Shown: positions 22,845-32,296 of the stretch, in pieces
Layout: each line of letters opens with the position of its first letter
Numbering within the stretch: position 1 is the stretch's first letter
From: Anaeramoeba ignava
Taxonomy: Eukaryota; Metamonada; Anaeramoebidae
Direction of reading: 5' to 3'
DNA length: 64,000 nucleotides
Assembly (NCBI GenBank): GCA_028826165.1
Contig: JAPDFW010000065.1
Location: 186,001 to 250,000, forward strand
Program-made: the position numbers and the translations under genes
The notes under the pieces: generated by a model
Database searches by the model: none
What the model was told of the DNA's origin: nothing
The model's input: only the letters and a program-made list of their open reading frames with translations

Positions 22845-24842
22845 ATGAATTTTCTTTCTTCTTTAAAAAGTAAAAAAACTTGGATTTGTGTTGCTGTTAC
22901 TGGAATTATTGGTGGAATTTTTTATTATTATAATCATAAACCCAATGAAATTGCACAAAAATGGATGAAATTAGAAAAAAATACAAAAATCAAAAAGGAA
23001 ATAAAAACTTATATTGAAAATAAAAATTGGGAAAAATTAGATGAACTTTTTAGAATAGAAATGCCACTTTTTGGAGGAGAAATGATTGAAAATATATCAA
23101 CTGGTTATGTCAAAATGAATGAAATCACAATTTCCTTAATTGGACAAGCTTTATGCAGATTTTCACAAAGAAAATTCCAAGAAAAAATTGAACAAAAAGG
23201 AATTGTTATTGGTTTTGATTTGAGGAAAAAATCTTATAAATTTGCTGTCAAAATTGCAAATATTTTTATGTCTCAAAATATTCCTGTTTTTCTATTTGAA
23301 AGACCTATTCCAACACCATATCTTTCATTTTCAATTACTTTTCTTGATGTTCTTTGTGGCGTTATGATTACTGGTTGTTCAAAAGAACCAAATTCAAATG
23401 GAATTCGAATTTTTTGGAAAAATTCTTCTTTATTATCAAATTTATCTAATGAAAATATTTTGAAACGTGTTAAGAATAATAATGATATTCTTTGGAATGT
23501 TCCTAATCAAATTTCTAATGCAACTTTATGCAAACCTGTTTTGGATTTCAGGAAAAAATATACAGAAGAAATGATGAAGAATTTTCATATTTTTATGGAT
23601 GAATCATTTGAAGATCTTCAAAATCGGATTGAAAATGAAAATCAATTTATAATTGAAAATGAATTAGAAAATAATGAAAATCAATTTATAATTGAAAATG
23701 AAAATGAAAATGAAAATGAAAATGAAAATGTTCAAATGTTTAAAATTCAAGAATCCATTTTCCATCCTTCAGAAAAAATCATTTTTACTGCTTTGCACGG
23801 TATCTCATATCAAGAAGTTATCAATTTATTCCAAGCTTTGAAAATAGAAAAACCTCTTATTGTTGAATCTCAATGCAAACCAGATAAAAAATTTCCTGAA
23901 ATTCCAAATCCAAATTTAGAATTGGGATACCCTGTTTTCCAAAAAGCAATTAGTATGGAAAATGAAACAGGCGCAACACTAATCCTTGCTGTTGATCCTG
24001 ATGGAGATCGATTTGCAGCAGCACAGAAGATTCGTTCAAATTGGTATTTTTTCCAACCTCATGAAATTGCACTCATTTTTAGTTGGTGGATTTATTCAAA
24101 TTTTCGAAAAAAATATCCTGAAATTTTCCCATCAAAAATGGTTATGATTTCAACAATAACTTCTGCGAGCATTCTCAAAGAAATGGCGAGAGTTGAAGGA
24201 TTCAAATATTATGAAACACTTCCAGGTTTCCATTCAATTGGCAGGAAAGCATCTAAATTGAAGAAAAAATTGGAAGCTGTTTGGATCTTATTTGGATTTG
24301 ATAACAATTTTTCATTCATGTTGAACTCATCTTTTCTGTATCCTGATGGGATTGCTTCATGCGCTTTATTTGCTTTAATTTCCAAAAGACTTGCTTTGCA
24401 GAAAAAAAGTGTTTTCCAAAAATTAAAAGAATTGGAAAGAAAATATGGGCATTTTTACTATTTAAAAAGTTATTTTGAAGTAAAAAATGAAGAAGATGTC
24501 AAAGAAATATTTGATTTTGTTAGAAATAATGGTGATTATTTTTCTAAAGTTGATCATTTGGTTGTTAAATCTGTTCGAGATGTTGCTAAAAATTATGACA
24601 ATTCAGTCCATTCTCATCAACACAATTTTTCTGATTTTGATTCAAAGTTTGAAATGATTTCTTATTATTTTACAAACGATTTAACTATCCATATTTTGAA
24701 TAATGGACACAATTTGAAAATTGAATATTTTATTGAATGGAAAAGTGTTTCATCCAAAAAACATTTTGAAAATCTTGTTCAAATTTTAATTAAAGAATTA
24801 TTAGAACCAAAATTGAATCCAAAAGAAAATGACAAAAAATAA
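22845..24842 (+). CDS. Membrane-anchored PGM2-like protein lacking catalytic residues
   Basis: A single exon of 665 residues. Residues 13-29 form a hydrophobic anchor after a basic start. The rest follows phosphoglucomutase-2/phosphopentomutase in order: YVKMNEITISLIGQALCRFS, KGIVIGFDLR, IPVFLFERPIPTPYLSF, FTALHGISYQEV, the metal-binding loop AVDPDGDRFAAAQK (Asp384, 386, 388), FSWWIY and ETLPGFHSIG. Key active-site parts are altered. The phosphoserine loop, TASHNP in the family, is TGCSKEP (residues 176-182, Cys in place of Ser). The early FGTAGLR is FGGEMIE. The sugar-binding FEEA is FDNN (485-488). The C-terminal phosphate loop RTSGTEPK is reduced to NNGHNLK. An Asn/Glu insertion occupies about 262-296. 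The fold is clear; classic mutase activity is unlikely, so a structural or regulatory pseudoenzyme is inferred. Confidence 0.85.
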   Translation: MNFLSSLKSKKTWICVAVTGIIGGIFYYYNHKPNEIAQKWMKLEKNTKIKKEIKTYIENKNWEKLDELFRIEMPLFGGEMIENISTGYVKMNEITISLIGQALCRFSQRKFQEKIEQKGIVIGFDLRKKSYKFAVKIANIFMSQNIPVFLFERPIPTPYLSFSITFLDVLCGVMITGCSKEPNSNGIRIFWKNSSLLSNLSNENILKRVKNNNDILWNVPNQISNATLCKPVLDFRKKYTEEMMKNFHIFMDESFEDLQNRIENENQFIIENELENNENQFIIENENENENENENVQMFKIQESIFHPSEKIIFTALHGISYQEVINLFQALKIEKPLIVESQCKPDKKFPEIPNPNLELGYPVFQKAISMENETGATLILAVDPDGDRFAAAQKIRSNWYFFQPHEIALIFSWWIYSNFRKKYPEIFPSKMVMISTITSASILKEMARVEGFKYYETLPGFHSIGRKASKLKKKLEAVWILFGFDNNFSFMLNSSFLYPDGIASCALFALISKRLALQKKSVFQKLKELERKYGHFYYLKSYFEVKNEEDVKEIFDFVRNNGDYFSKVDHLVVKSVRDVAKNYDNSVHSHQHNFSDFDSKFEMISYYFTNDLTIHILNNGHNLKIEYFIEWKSVSSKKHFENLVQILIKELLEPKLNPKENDKK

Positions 24843-24907
24843 ACAAAACAAAAATAAACAAAACAAAAATAATAAACAAAACAATTTTTTTTCCAATTTT
24901 TGATTTT
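24843..24907. other. 65-bp tail-to-tail spacer
   Basis: It contains an AACAAAACAAAAATA repeat and a T8 run between two convergent stops. Transcripts from both sides probably overlap here. Confidence 0.4.
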
Positions 24908-27899
24908 TTATCTGAAAAGATCTTCTTCTTCAAGAAGTGCGTTTAATTCGGAAATTTTTTTATCTGGTTTTCGATTTTTTAATTTAACAAAAATCAAAGG
25001 TTTTGATTCAGCTTCAGCAATAGTATTATCATTTTTAGAAAAGTCCAAATGAAGACAAATAATAAATATCAAAGTTGGAATGATATCAAAAATAAGAGAC
25101 CAAATGCAATAAAAAATGGAAAATCTTTGTATTGAAGCTTCAAACCAATTTGCCATTGATTTAATAAAGATATTTAATAGATCAAAAACGGCTCCAATAA
25201 GAAACACACAAAAATCAAGTAAAATGAGTGCCATTAACATATTTATTCGTTTTTTACCGAGGGTTTTATATCCCATGCTTCCTAAACTTTTAATCACTTT
25301 AGGTCCAATAAATGTGAATATTAATAATAGAAAAAAAAGTGATACAAAAAATATCATCATGTGATAATATTCTGGTGGTGTTTTTGGAATAAGAATCACT
25401 GAAAGTATGCATAATAATCCTCCTAATATTGTGAAAGATGTAAAAACGATATCAATTTTTTTTGTTTGAGCGTCTGATTGAATTGCTAATTGAGTAACAG
25501 AAAGAAGGAACCACATTAAGAATAGGAATCTTTTAAAATAAATTTTAAATAAATTATAAATAAATTTTAAATAAATTTTAAATAAATTTTAAATAAATTA
25601 TAAATAAATTTTAAATAAATTATAAATAAATTTTAAATAAATTATAAATAAATTTTATAAATAAATTATAAATAAATTATAAATAAATTATATAAATAAA
25701 TTTTATAAATAAATTATAAATAAATTATAAATAAATTTTATAAATAAATTTTAGTAAATAAATTATAAATAAATTTTATAAATAAATTATAAATAAATTT
25801 TATAAATAAATTTTAAATAAATTTTATAAATAAATTATAAATAAATTTTATAAATAAATTTAATAAAAATTATAAATAAAATTATATAAATAAATTATAT
25901 AAATAAATTATAAATAAATTATAAATAAATTATATAAATAAATTATAAATAAATTATAAATAAATTATAAAATAAATTATAAATAAATTATATAAATAAA
26001 TTTTAAATAAATTTTTATAAATAAATTATAAATAAATTATAAATAAATTATAAATAAATTATAAATAAATTATAAATAAATTATATAAATAAATTATATA
26101 AATAAATTATATAAATAAATTATATAAATAAATTATATAAATAAATTTTATAAATAAATTATAAATAAATTTTAAATAAATTATATAAATAAATTATATA
26201 AATAAATTTTATAAATAAATTTTATAAATAAATTATAAATAAATTTGTAAATAAATTATAAATAAATATTATAAATTATAAATAAATTATAAATAAATTT
26301 TTATAAATTATATAAATAAATTATAAATAAATTATAAATAAATTATAAATAAATTATAAATAAATTTTTATAAATAAATTATATAAATAAATTATAAATA
26401 AATTTTATAAATAAATTATATAAAATAAATTATAAATAAATTTTATAAATAAATTATATAAATAAATTATAAATAAATTTTAAATAAATATTATAAATAA
26501 ATTATAAATAAATTATAAATAAATTATAAATAAATTATAAATAAATTATAAATAAATTATAAATAAATTATAAATAAAATATAAATAAATTTTATAAATA
26601 AATTTAATAAATAAATTATAAATAAATTAATTATAAATAAATTATATAAATAAGTTTCATAAATAAATTATAAATAAATTTCATAAATAAATTATAAATA
26701 AATTTTATAAATAAATATTATAAATAAATTTTAAATAAATTATAAAATAAATTATAAATAAATTATAAATAAATTATAAATAAATTATAAATAAATTAAA
26801 TAAATTATAAATAAATTATAAATAAATTTTAAATAAAATATTATAAATAAATATTATAAATAAATTATAAATAAATTATAAATAAATTATAAATAAATTA
26901 TAAATAAATTAAATAAATTATAAATAAATTATAAATAAATTTTATAAATAAATATTTTAAATAAATTATAAATAAATTATATAAATAAATTATAAATAAA
27001 TTATATAAATAAATTATATAAATAAATTATAAATAAATTATAAATAAATTTTAAATAAATTATAAATAAATTATAAATAAATTATAAATAAATTTCATAA
27101 ATAAATTTCATAAATAAATTTTATAAATAAATTCTAATTTGAATTCACATTAAAAATTGAAGAAAAGCTGGTAAAGAGAAAGCAAAAAAAAATTGTGCTC
27201 GTAAATCATTTATTTGAATTCCTATTAAATTATTTAATCCTCTTTCAAGCATTAACCAAAAAGCAAGAAATAATATTCCTATTCTAAAAACAGCAGCTCT
27301 TTTAACAATTCTAAACCATCTAAATAAAAAATAATTATTTATTAAATTAAATATTAGAAATATAATTAAAATTAGAATTAGAATTAGAATTAAAATTATA
27401 AAAATTAAAGAATTAGAATTTATAATTAATTAGAAATAGAAATAGAATTAAAATTAAAATTAGAATTAGAATTAATTAAAATTAAAATTATATAATTAGA
27501 ATTAGAATTAAAAACAGAATTAGAATTAAGAATTCTAAACCATCTAAATTAAAAATAATTATTTATTAAATTAGAAATAGAATTATAATTAAAATTAAAA
27601 TTAGAATTATAATTAGAATTAGAAATAGAATTAGATTTAAAATTAAAATTAAAATTAGAATTAGAATTAGAATTAGAATTATAATTATAATTAGAATTAA
27701 AATTAAAATTAAAATTAGAATTAGAATTAGAATTAGAATTAGAATTAGAAATGAATTACCGATAATATCTTAAATTTCTAAAAAGTTCAATTAAAGAAAA
27801 AATTGAAACCAAAAAAAAAATAATTGAAATTATATAAAGACTTGCAAAACCAGTTTTTATTGCAGAAAAATCTTTTAATTGATTTGTTTGTTGAGACAT
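24908..27899 (-). CDS. Seven-helix membrane protein, three exons
   Basis: Minus-strand exons 27899-27760, 27319-27149 and 25529-24908 join in phase to 310 residues (CG|GTAATT...TTTAG|A; AT|GTGAAT...AAAAG|A). The start MSQQTNQLKDFSAIKTG has no signal peptide. Hydrophobic segments: ASLYIISIIFFLVSIFSLI; AVFRIGILFLAFWLML; AQFFFAFSLPAFLQFLIFLF with MWFLLSVTQLAI; IVFTSFTILGGLLCILSVIL; MMIFFVSLFFLLLIFTFIG; MLMALILLDFCVFLIGAVFD; IFYCIWSLIFDIIPTLIFII. The cytoplasmic tail is charged and acidic at the end (ELNALLEEEDLFR). The layout, with NLRYYRWFRIVKR after helix 1, recalls TOM1/THH1 or GPR137-type seven-helix proteins, but no diagnostic motif confirms it. Function unknown. Confidence 0.7.
25530..27148 (-). 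repeat. 1.6-kb intron of AAATTATAAATA units
   Basis: Almost pure AAATTATAAATA / AAATTTTATAAATA / AAATTATATAAATA units of 11-15 bases lie between a GTGAATTC donor and a TTTTAAAAG acceptor (minus-strand sense). Confidence 0.85.
27320..27759 (-). repeat. Intron of TTAGAA/TTAAAA units with a duplicated acceptor junction
   Basis: AATTCTAAACCATCTAAAT plus about 30 following bases, the exon-2/intron junction at 27308-27355, recurs at about 27530-27580 inside the intron. The second copy is followed by the same TTATTTATTAAATTA and is surrounded by AATTAG hexamers. Confidence 0.75.
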
Positions 27900-28270
27900 T
27901 TATAAAAGAAAAAATAAAAAATAAAAGGAAAAAATGAAAAAATTTTTGACTAAAAAAAAAAAACAAAAATTTTAATTGGTTTTTGTTTTTCAAAAATTAA
28001 AATTTGTTTTATTTTATATTAAGTCAATAATTTAAATCTAGCCATATTTTTGACACTGAACAAAAATGAATTTATTAATAGAACAGTAACGCGTTATGGC
28101 AATAAAAAAATGAAATTTAATTTTTTATTTTTATTTTTTCATTTTTTATTCATTTTTTATAATAATTAATCATTTTTATTTTTTATCTTGATTAAAAGTA
28201 TTTTAATTAAATTTCTAACAGAAAAAGTTAAATTAAATTTTTATTAAATAATTTTTTCTTGGTTATTTTT
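27900..28270. other. Divergent intergenic region with initiator motifs and a GC-richer island
   Basis: Minus-strand motif TTTTTTCATTTTTTCC lies at about 27925-27945 (for the seven-helix gene). At 28115-28165 three TTTTTCATTTTT-like motifs face plus, and may be the true transcription start region of the SPFH gene. Between them, 28030-28105 is unusually mixed in composition for this window, with GCCATA at 28041 and its complement TATGGC at 28095. Confidence 0.4.
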
Positions 28271-29235
28271 ATATTTTTTAATTGGAAAAAATTGAAAAAA
28301 GTTTATCAAAAGAAAAAGAAGAAAAAAGCAAAAAAAAAATTTTTCTTTTTTTAATTTTCATTTTTATTCTATTAATATTTCTTTTACTTTTACTTTTACT
28401 TTTACTTTTACTTTTACTTTTTCTTTTTATTTTTCTTTTTGAATTACGTGTAATTAAAATTAAACTCTTTTTTCTTTTTTTGTTTTTAAAGAATTATTTT
28501 TAAAAATTAGTTTTGTATTAATAACCACAAATATATTAATTCAAAATTAATTGATTAATTCAAAATTTAATACATAATTAAAATTAAAATTAAAATTCAT
28601 TTAAAATTCATTTATAAAATTAAAATTAAAATTAAAATTAAAATTAAAATTAAAATCAAAATTAATTAAAATTAAAATTCATTTATAAAATTAAAATTAA
28701 AATTAAAATTCATTTAAAATTTAAAATTAAAATTAAAATTCATTTATAAAATTAAAATTAAAATTAAAATTAAAATTAAAATTCATTTATAAAATTAAAA
28801 TTAAAATTCATTTATAAAATTAAAATTAAAATTCATTTATAAAATTAAAATTCAAATTAAAATTAAAATTAAAATTAAAATTTAAAATCAATTATAAAAT
28901 TAAAATTAAAATTAAAATCAAAATTAAAATTAAAATTAAAATTAAAATTAAAATTAAATTTAAATTTAAAATTAAAATCAAAATTCATTTATAAATTAAA
29001 ATTAAAATTAAAATTCATTTATAAAATTAAAATTAAAATTAAAATTAAAATTAAAATTAAAATTAAAATTAAAATTAAAATTAAAAATTAAAATTAAAAT
29101 TAAAATTAAAATTCATTTATAAAATTAAAATTAAAATTAAAATTAAAATTCATTTAAAATTAAAATTCATTTATAAAATTCATTTATAAATTAAAATTAA
29201 AATTAATATTAAAAATAAAATCAAAATTAATAGTA
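28271..29235. repeat. Low-complexity upstream region of the SPFH gene
   Basis: CTTTTA repeats at about 28380-28425 create a Leu-rich frame with only a TTG start, which I do not accept as a gene. From about 28560 to 29225 the tract is TTAAAA units with periodic ATTCATTTATAAAATT. This may be a 5'-UTR intron, because the initiator-like motifs lie beyond it at 28115-28165. Confidence 0.5.
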
Positions 29236-32070
29236 ATGGCTTCTGATTTTGCAGTAGCATTTGGAGCGACAATTGGGGGTTTAGTAGGAATTTTTCTAAT
29301 CTGGTTCATAATACAATGTTGTCGAAACTGCATTGTAGTATCACAAAACGAGCGAGTAATAATTGAGAGTTTTGGGAAATACAAAAAAACACTAATGCCA
29401 GGATTGCATGTTCTTATGCCAATACGAGATCGTGCGCGGTACATAGTATGGAGAACAACAGATTCAACTGTGAATAACCTACATCAAGAACGCGTCAATA
29501 TTCATCAAGCTTGGAAAAAAAGAATCGATTTGAGAGAATCTATTTTTAATTTTCCTCTTCAAACTATTATTACTAGAGATAACGTCAAATTGCAAGTTGA
29601 TGCTATGGTTTTATACCAACTTATTGATCCCGTTAGAGTCACTTATGAAGTCGTCGATTTGTCTTATGCTGTTTCTAATTTGGTTCATACTACTTTGAGA
29701 TCTGTTATTGGTGGAATGGTATTTAAAATTAAAATTCATTTAAAATTCATTTATAAAATTAAAATTCATTTATTAAAATTAAAATTAAAATTCATTTATA
29801 AAATTAAAATTAAAATTAAAATTAAAATTAAAATTAAAATTAAAATAAAAATTAAATTAAAAATTAAAATTAAAATTAAAATTAAAATTAAAATTAAAAT
29901 TAAAATTAAAATTAAAATTAAAATTAAAATTAAAATTAAAATTAAAATTAAAATTAAAATTAAAATTAAAATTAAAATTAAAATTAAAATTAAAATTAAA
30001 ATTAAAATTAAAATTAAAATTAAAATTAAAATTAAAATTAAAATTAAAATTAAAATTAAAATTAAAATTTAAAATTATATTTATAAATCAAGGGATTGGA
30101 TGATACACTTGCTTCAAGAGAAGAAATTAATAATTTAATTCAACAAAAAGTCTCACATGTTTGTTTAAATTGGGGACTTCAATTAAATCGAGTAGAAATT
30201 TTAGAAATTATTCCTACAAACACAGTTCAACGTGCAATGGATTCACAAATTTCAGCTGAGAGAGTTAGAAGAGCAACAATTATTACAGCTGATGGTGCTC
30301 GTGAAAGTCAAAAAACAAAAGGTATTCAAATTAAAATTAAAATTAAAATCAAAATTTATAATTAAAATTAATATTAAAATTAATATTAAAATTAAAATTA
30401 AAATTAAAATTAAAATTAAAAATAAAATCAAAATTCATTTATAAAATAAAATTAAAATTAAAATTAAAATTTAAAATTAAAATTAAAATTAAAATTAAAA
30501 TTAATATTTAAAATTAAAATTAAAATTAAAATTAAAATAATTTAGCTGAAGGAGAAACTCAAAAAATGATCGCTTTATCAAAAGGTTATCAACAAGTTAG
30601 AATTCTTCAAGCAAAAGGAGAAGCTGATTCAAAAATTTTAATAGCAGAAGCAGAAGCTCAATCACTAAGAATAATTTCAGAGGCACTTTCAGTAAAAATT
30701 GAAAATTGATTTAAAATTGATTTAAAATTGATTTAAAATTGATTTAAAATTGATATAAAATTGATTTAAAATTGATTTAAAATTGATATAAAATTAATAT
30801 AAATTTGATTTAAAATTGATTTAAATTTGATTTAAAATTGATATAAAATTTGATATAAAATTGATTTAAATTTGATTAAAAATTGATATAAAATTGATAT
30901 AAAATTAATATAAAATTGATTTAAAATTGATATAAATTTGATATAAAATTGATTGAAAATTGATTTAAATTTGATTTAAAATTGATTTAAAATTGATTTA
31001 AAATTGATTTAAAATTGATTTAAAATTGATTTAAAATTGATTTAAAATTGATTTAAAATTGATTTAATATTGATTTAAAATTGATTTAAAATTGATTTAA
31101 ATTTGATTTAAAATTGATTTAAAATTGATTTAAATTTGATTTAAAATTGATTTAAAATTGATTTAAATTTGATTTAAAATTGATTTAAATTTGATTTAAA
31201 ATTGATTTAAATTTGATTTAAATTTGATTTAAAATTGATTTAAATTTGATTTAAAATTGATTTAAAATTGATTTAAATTTGATTTAAAATTGATTTAAAT
31301 TTGATTTAAAATTGATTTAAATTTGATTTAAAATTGATTTAAAATTGATTTAAAATTGATTTAAAATTAATTTAAAATTGATTTAAAATTGATATAAAAT
31401 TAATATAAAATTGATTTAAATTTGATTTAAAATTGATATAAAATTGATTTAAATTTAATATAAAATTGATTTAAATTTGATTTAAAATTGATTTAAAATT
31501 GATTTAAAATTGATTTAAAATTGATTTAAAATTGATATAAAATTGATTTAAATTTGATTTAAAATTAATTTAAAATTGATTTAAAATTGATATAAAATTA
31601 ATATAAAATTGATTTAAAATTGATTTAAAATTGATTTAAAATTGATATAAAATTAATATAAAATTGATATAAAATTAATTTAAAATTGATTTAAAATTAA
31701 TTTAAAATTGATATAAAATTAATTTAAAATTGATATAAAATTAATTTAAATTTGATATAAATTTGATATAAAATTGATTTAAAATTGATATAAAATTGAT
31801 ATAAAATTGATTTAAAATTGATTTAAAATTGATTTAAAATTGATTTAAAATTGATGTAAATTTGATTTAATATTGATTTAAAATTGATTTAAAATTAATA
31901 TAAAATTTATTTAGGATTTTGGTTATGATTCTACTCAATATATGATTGCAATTAAATACATCGAAACTTTAACAAGATTAGCCACATCTTCTTCAAGAAC
32001 TATTTTTTATCTTCCTTTGGATGTTAATTTGGTTGGTGCTTTAAGAGAAATTCTTGATACAAAGAAATAA
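29236..32070 (+). CDS. Stomatin-like SPFH (band 7) membrane protein
   Basis: Exons 29236-29718, 30093-30321, 30546-30691 and 31915-32070 give 337 residues, all phases agreeing. Residues about 8-28 are a membrane segment (AFGATIGGLVGIFLIWFIIQ) followed by Cys-rich CCRNC, a possible palmitoylation site. The SPFH core follows: VVSQNERVIIESFGKYKKTL, MPGLHVLMPI, TIITRDNVKLQVDAMVLYQL, VSNLVHTTLRSVIGGMGLDD, TLASREEIN. Then comes the stomatin-type helix: LNWGLQLNRVEILEIIPTNT, MDSQISAERVRRA, AEGETQKMIALSKGYQQVRI and AEAEAQSLRIISEALS. The end is FYLPLDVNLVGALREIL. It is probably an oligomeric scaffold organising membrane microdomains or regulating channels. The first exon uses GC-richer codons. All three introns are simple repeats. 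Confidence 0.92.
29719..30092 (+). repeat. SPFH intron 1, TTAAAA hexamers
   Basis: From GTATTTAAAA to ATCAAG this is nearly pure TTAAAA. It stays open in frame as Lys-Ile repeats, which can mislead gene calling. Phase 0. Confidence 0.85.
30322..30545 (+). repeat. SPFH intron 2, TTAAAA hexamers
   Basis: GTATTCAAATT donor, TAATTTAG acceptor, phase 1. The same hexamer as intron 1 with more sequence variants. Confidence 0.8.
30692..31914 (+). repeat. SPFH intron 3, 11-bp TTGATTTAAAA units
   Basis: About 110 tandem 11-base units of TTGATTTAAAA, with TTGATTTAAAT, TTGATATAAAA and TTAATATAAAA variants, lie between GTAAAAATTG and TTTATTTAG. This unit occurs nowhere else in the window at this scale. 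Confidence 0.88.
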
Positions 32071-32296
32071 GTTTGGAAATTTTTTCTTTTCTTTTCTTTT
32101 CTTTTCTTTTCTTTTCTTTTTCTTTTTTTTTCTTTTAAATTCAAAATCGGAAAAAAATTTTTTTTATATTGTTTGCTTTCTTTGAATTTCTCTTCTCAAA
32201 ATTATTATTTTCAATTTCCAAAAATAATCAAAAACAATTAAAAAAAAAATAACAAAAAAACTTTTATTATTTTTAAAAAGAAAAATTATAATAATT
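32071..32296. other. Convergent spacer with CTTTT repeats
   Basis: (CTTTT)n at about 32087-32118 follows the SPFH stop. The remainder is T- or A-rich without coding signal. No gene seen. Confidence 0.45.

Noticed and set aside
28282-28503. 73-codon frame with a poly-Leu stretch, possible small membrane protein
   Set aside because: It starts with TTG, the Leu run is a CTTTTA repeat, and there is no promoter motif or conserved residue.
29719-30092. Lys-Ile repeat as a real domain of the SPFH protein
   Set aside because: Family alignment requires SVIGGM to join GLDDTLASRE directly, and GT...AG sites fit exactly.
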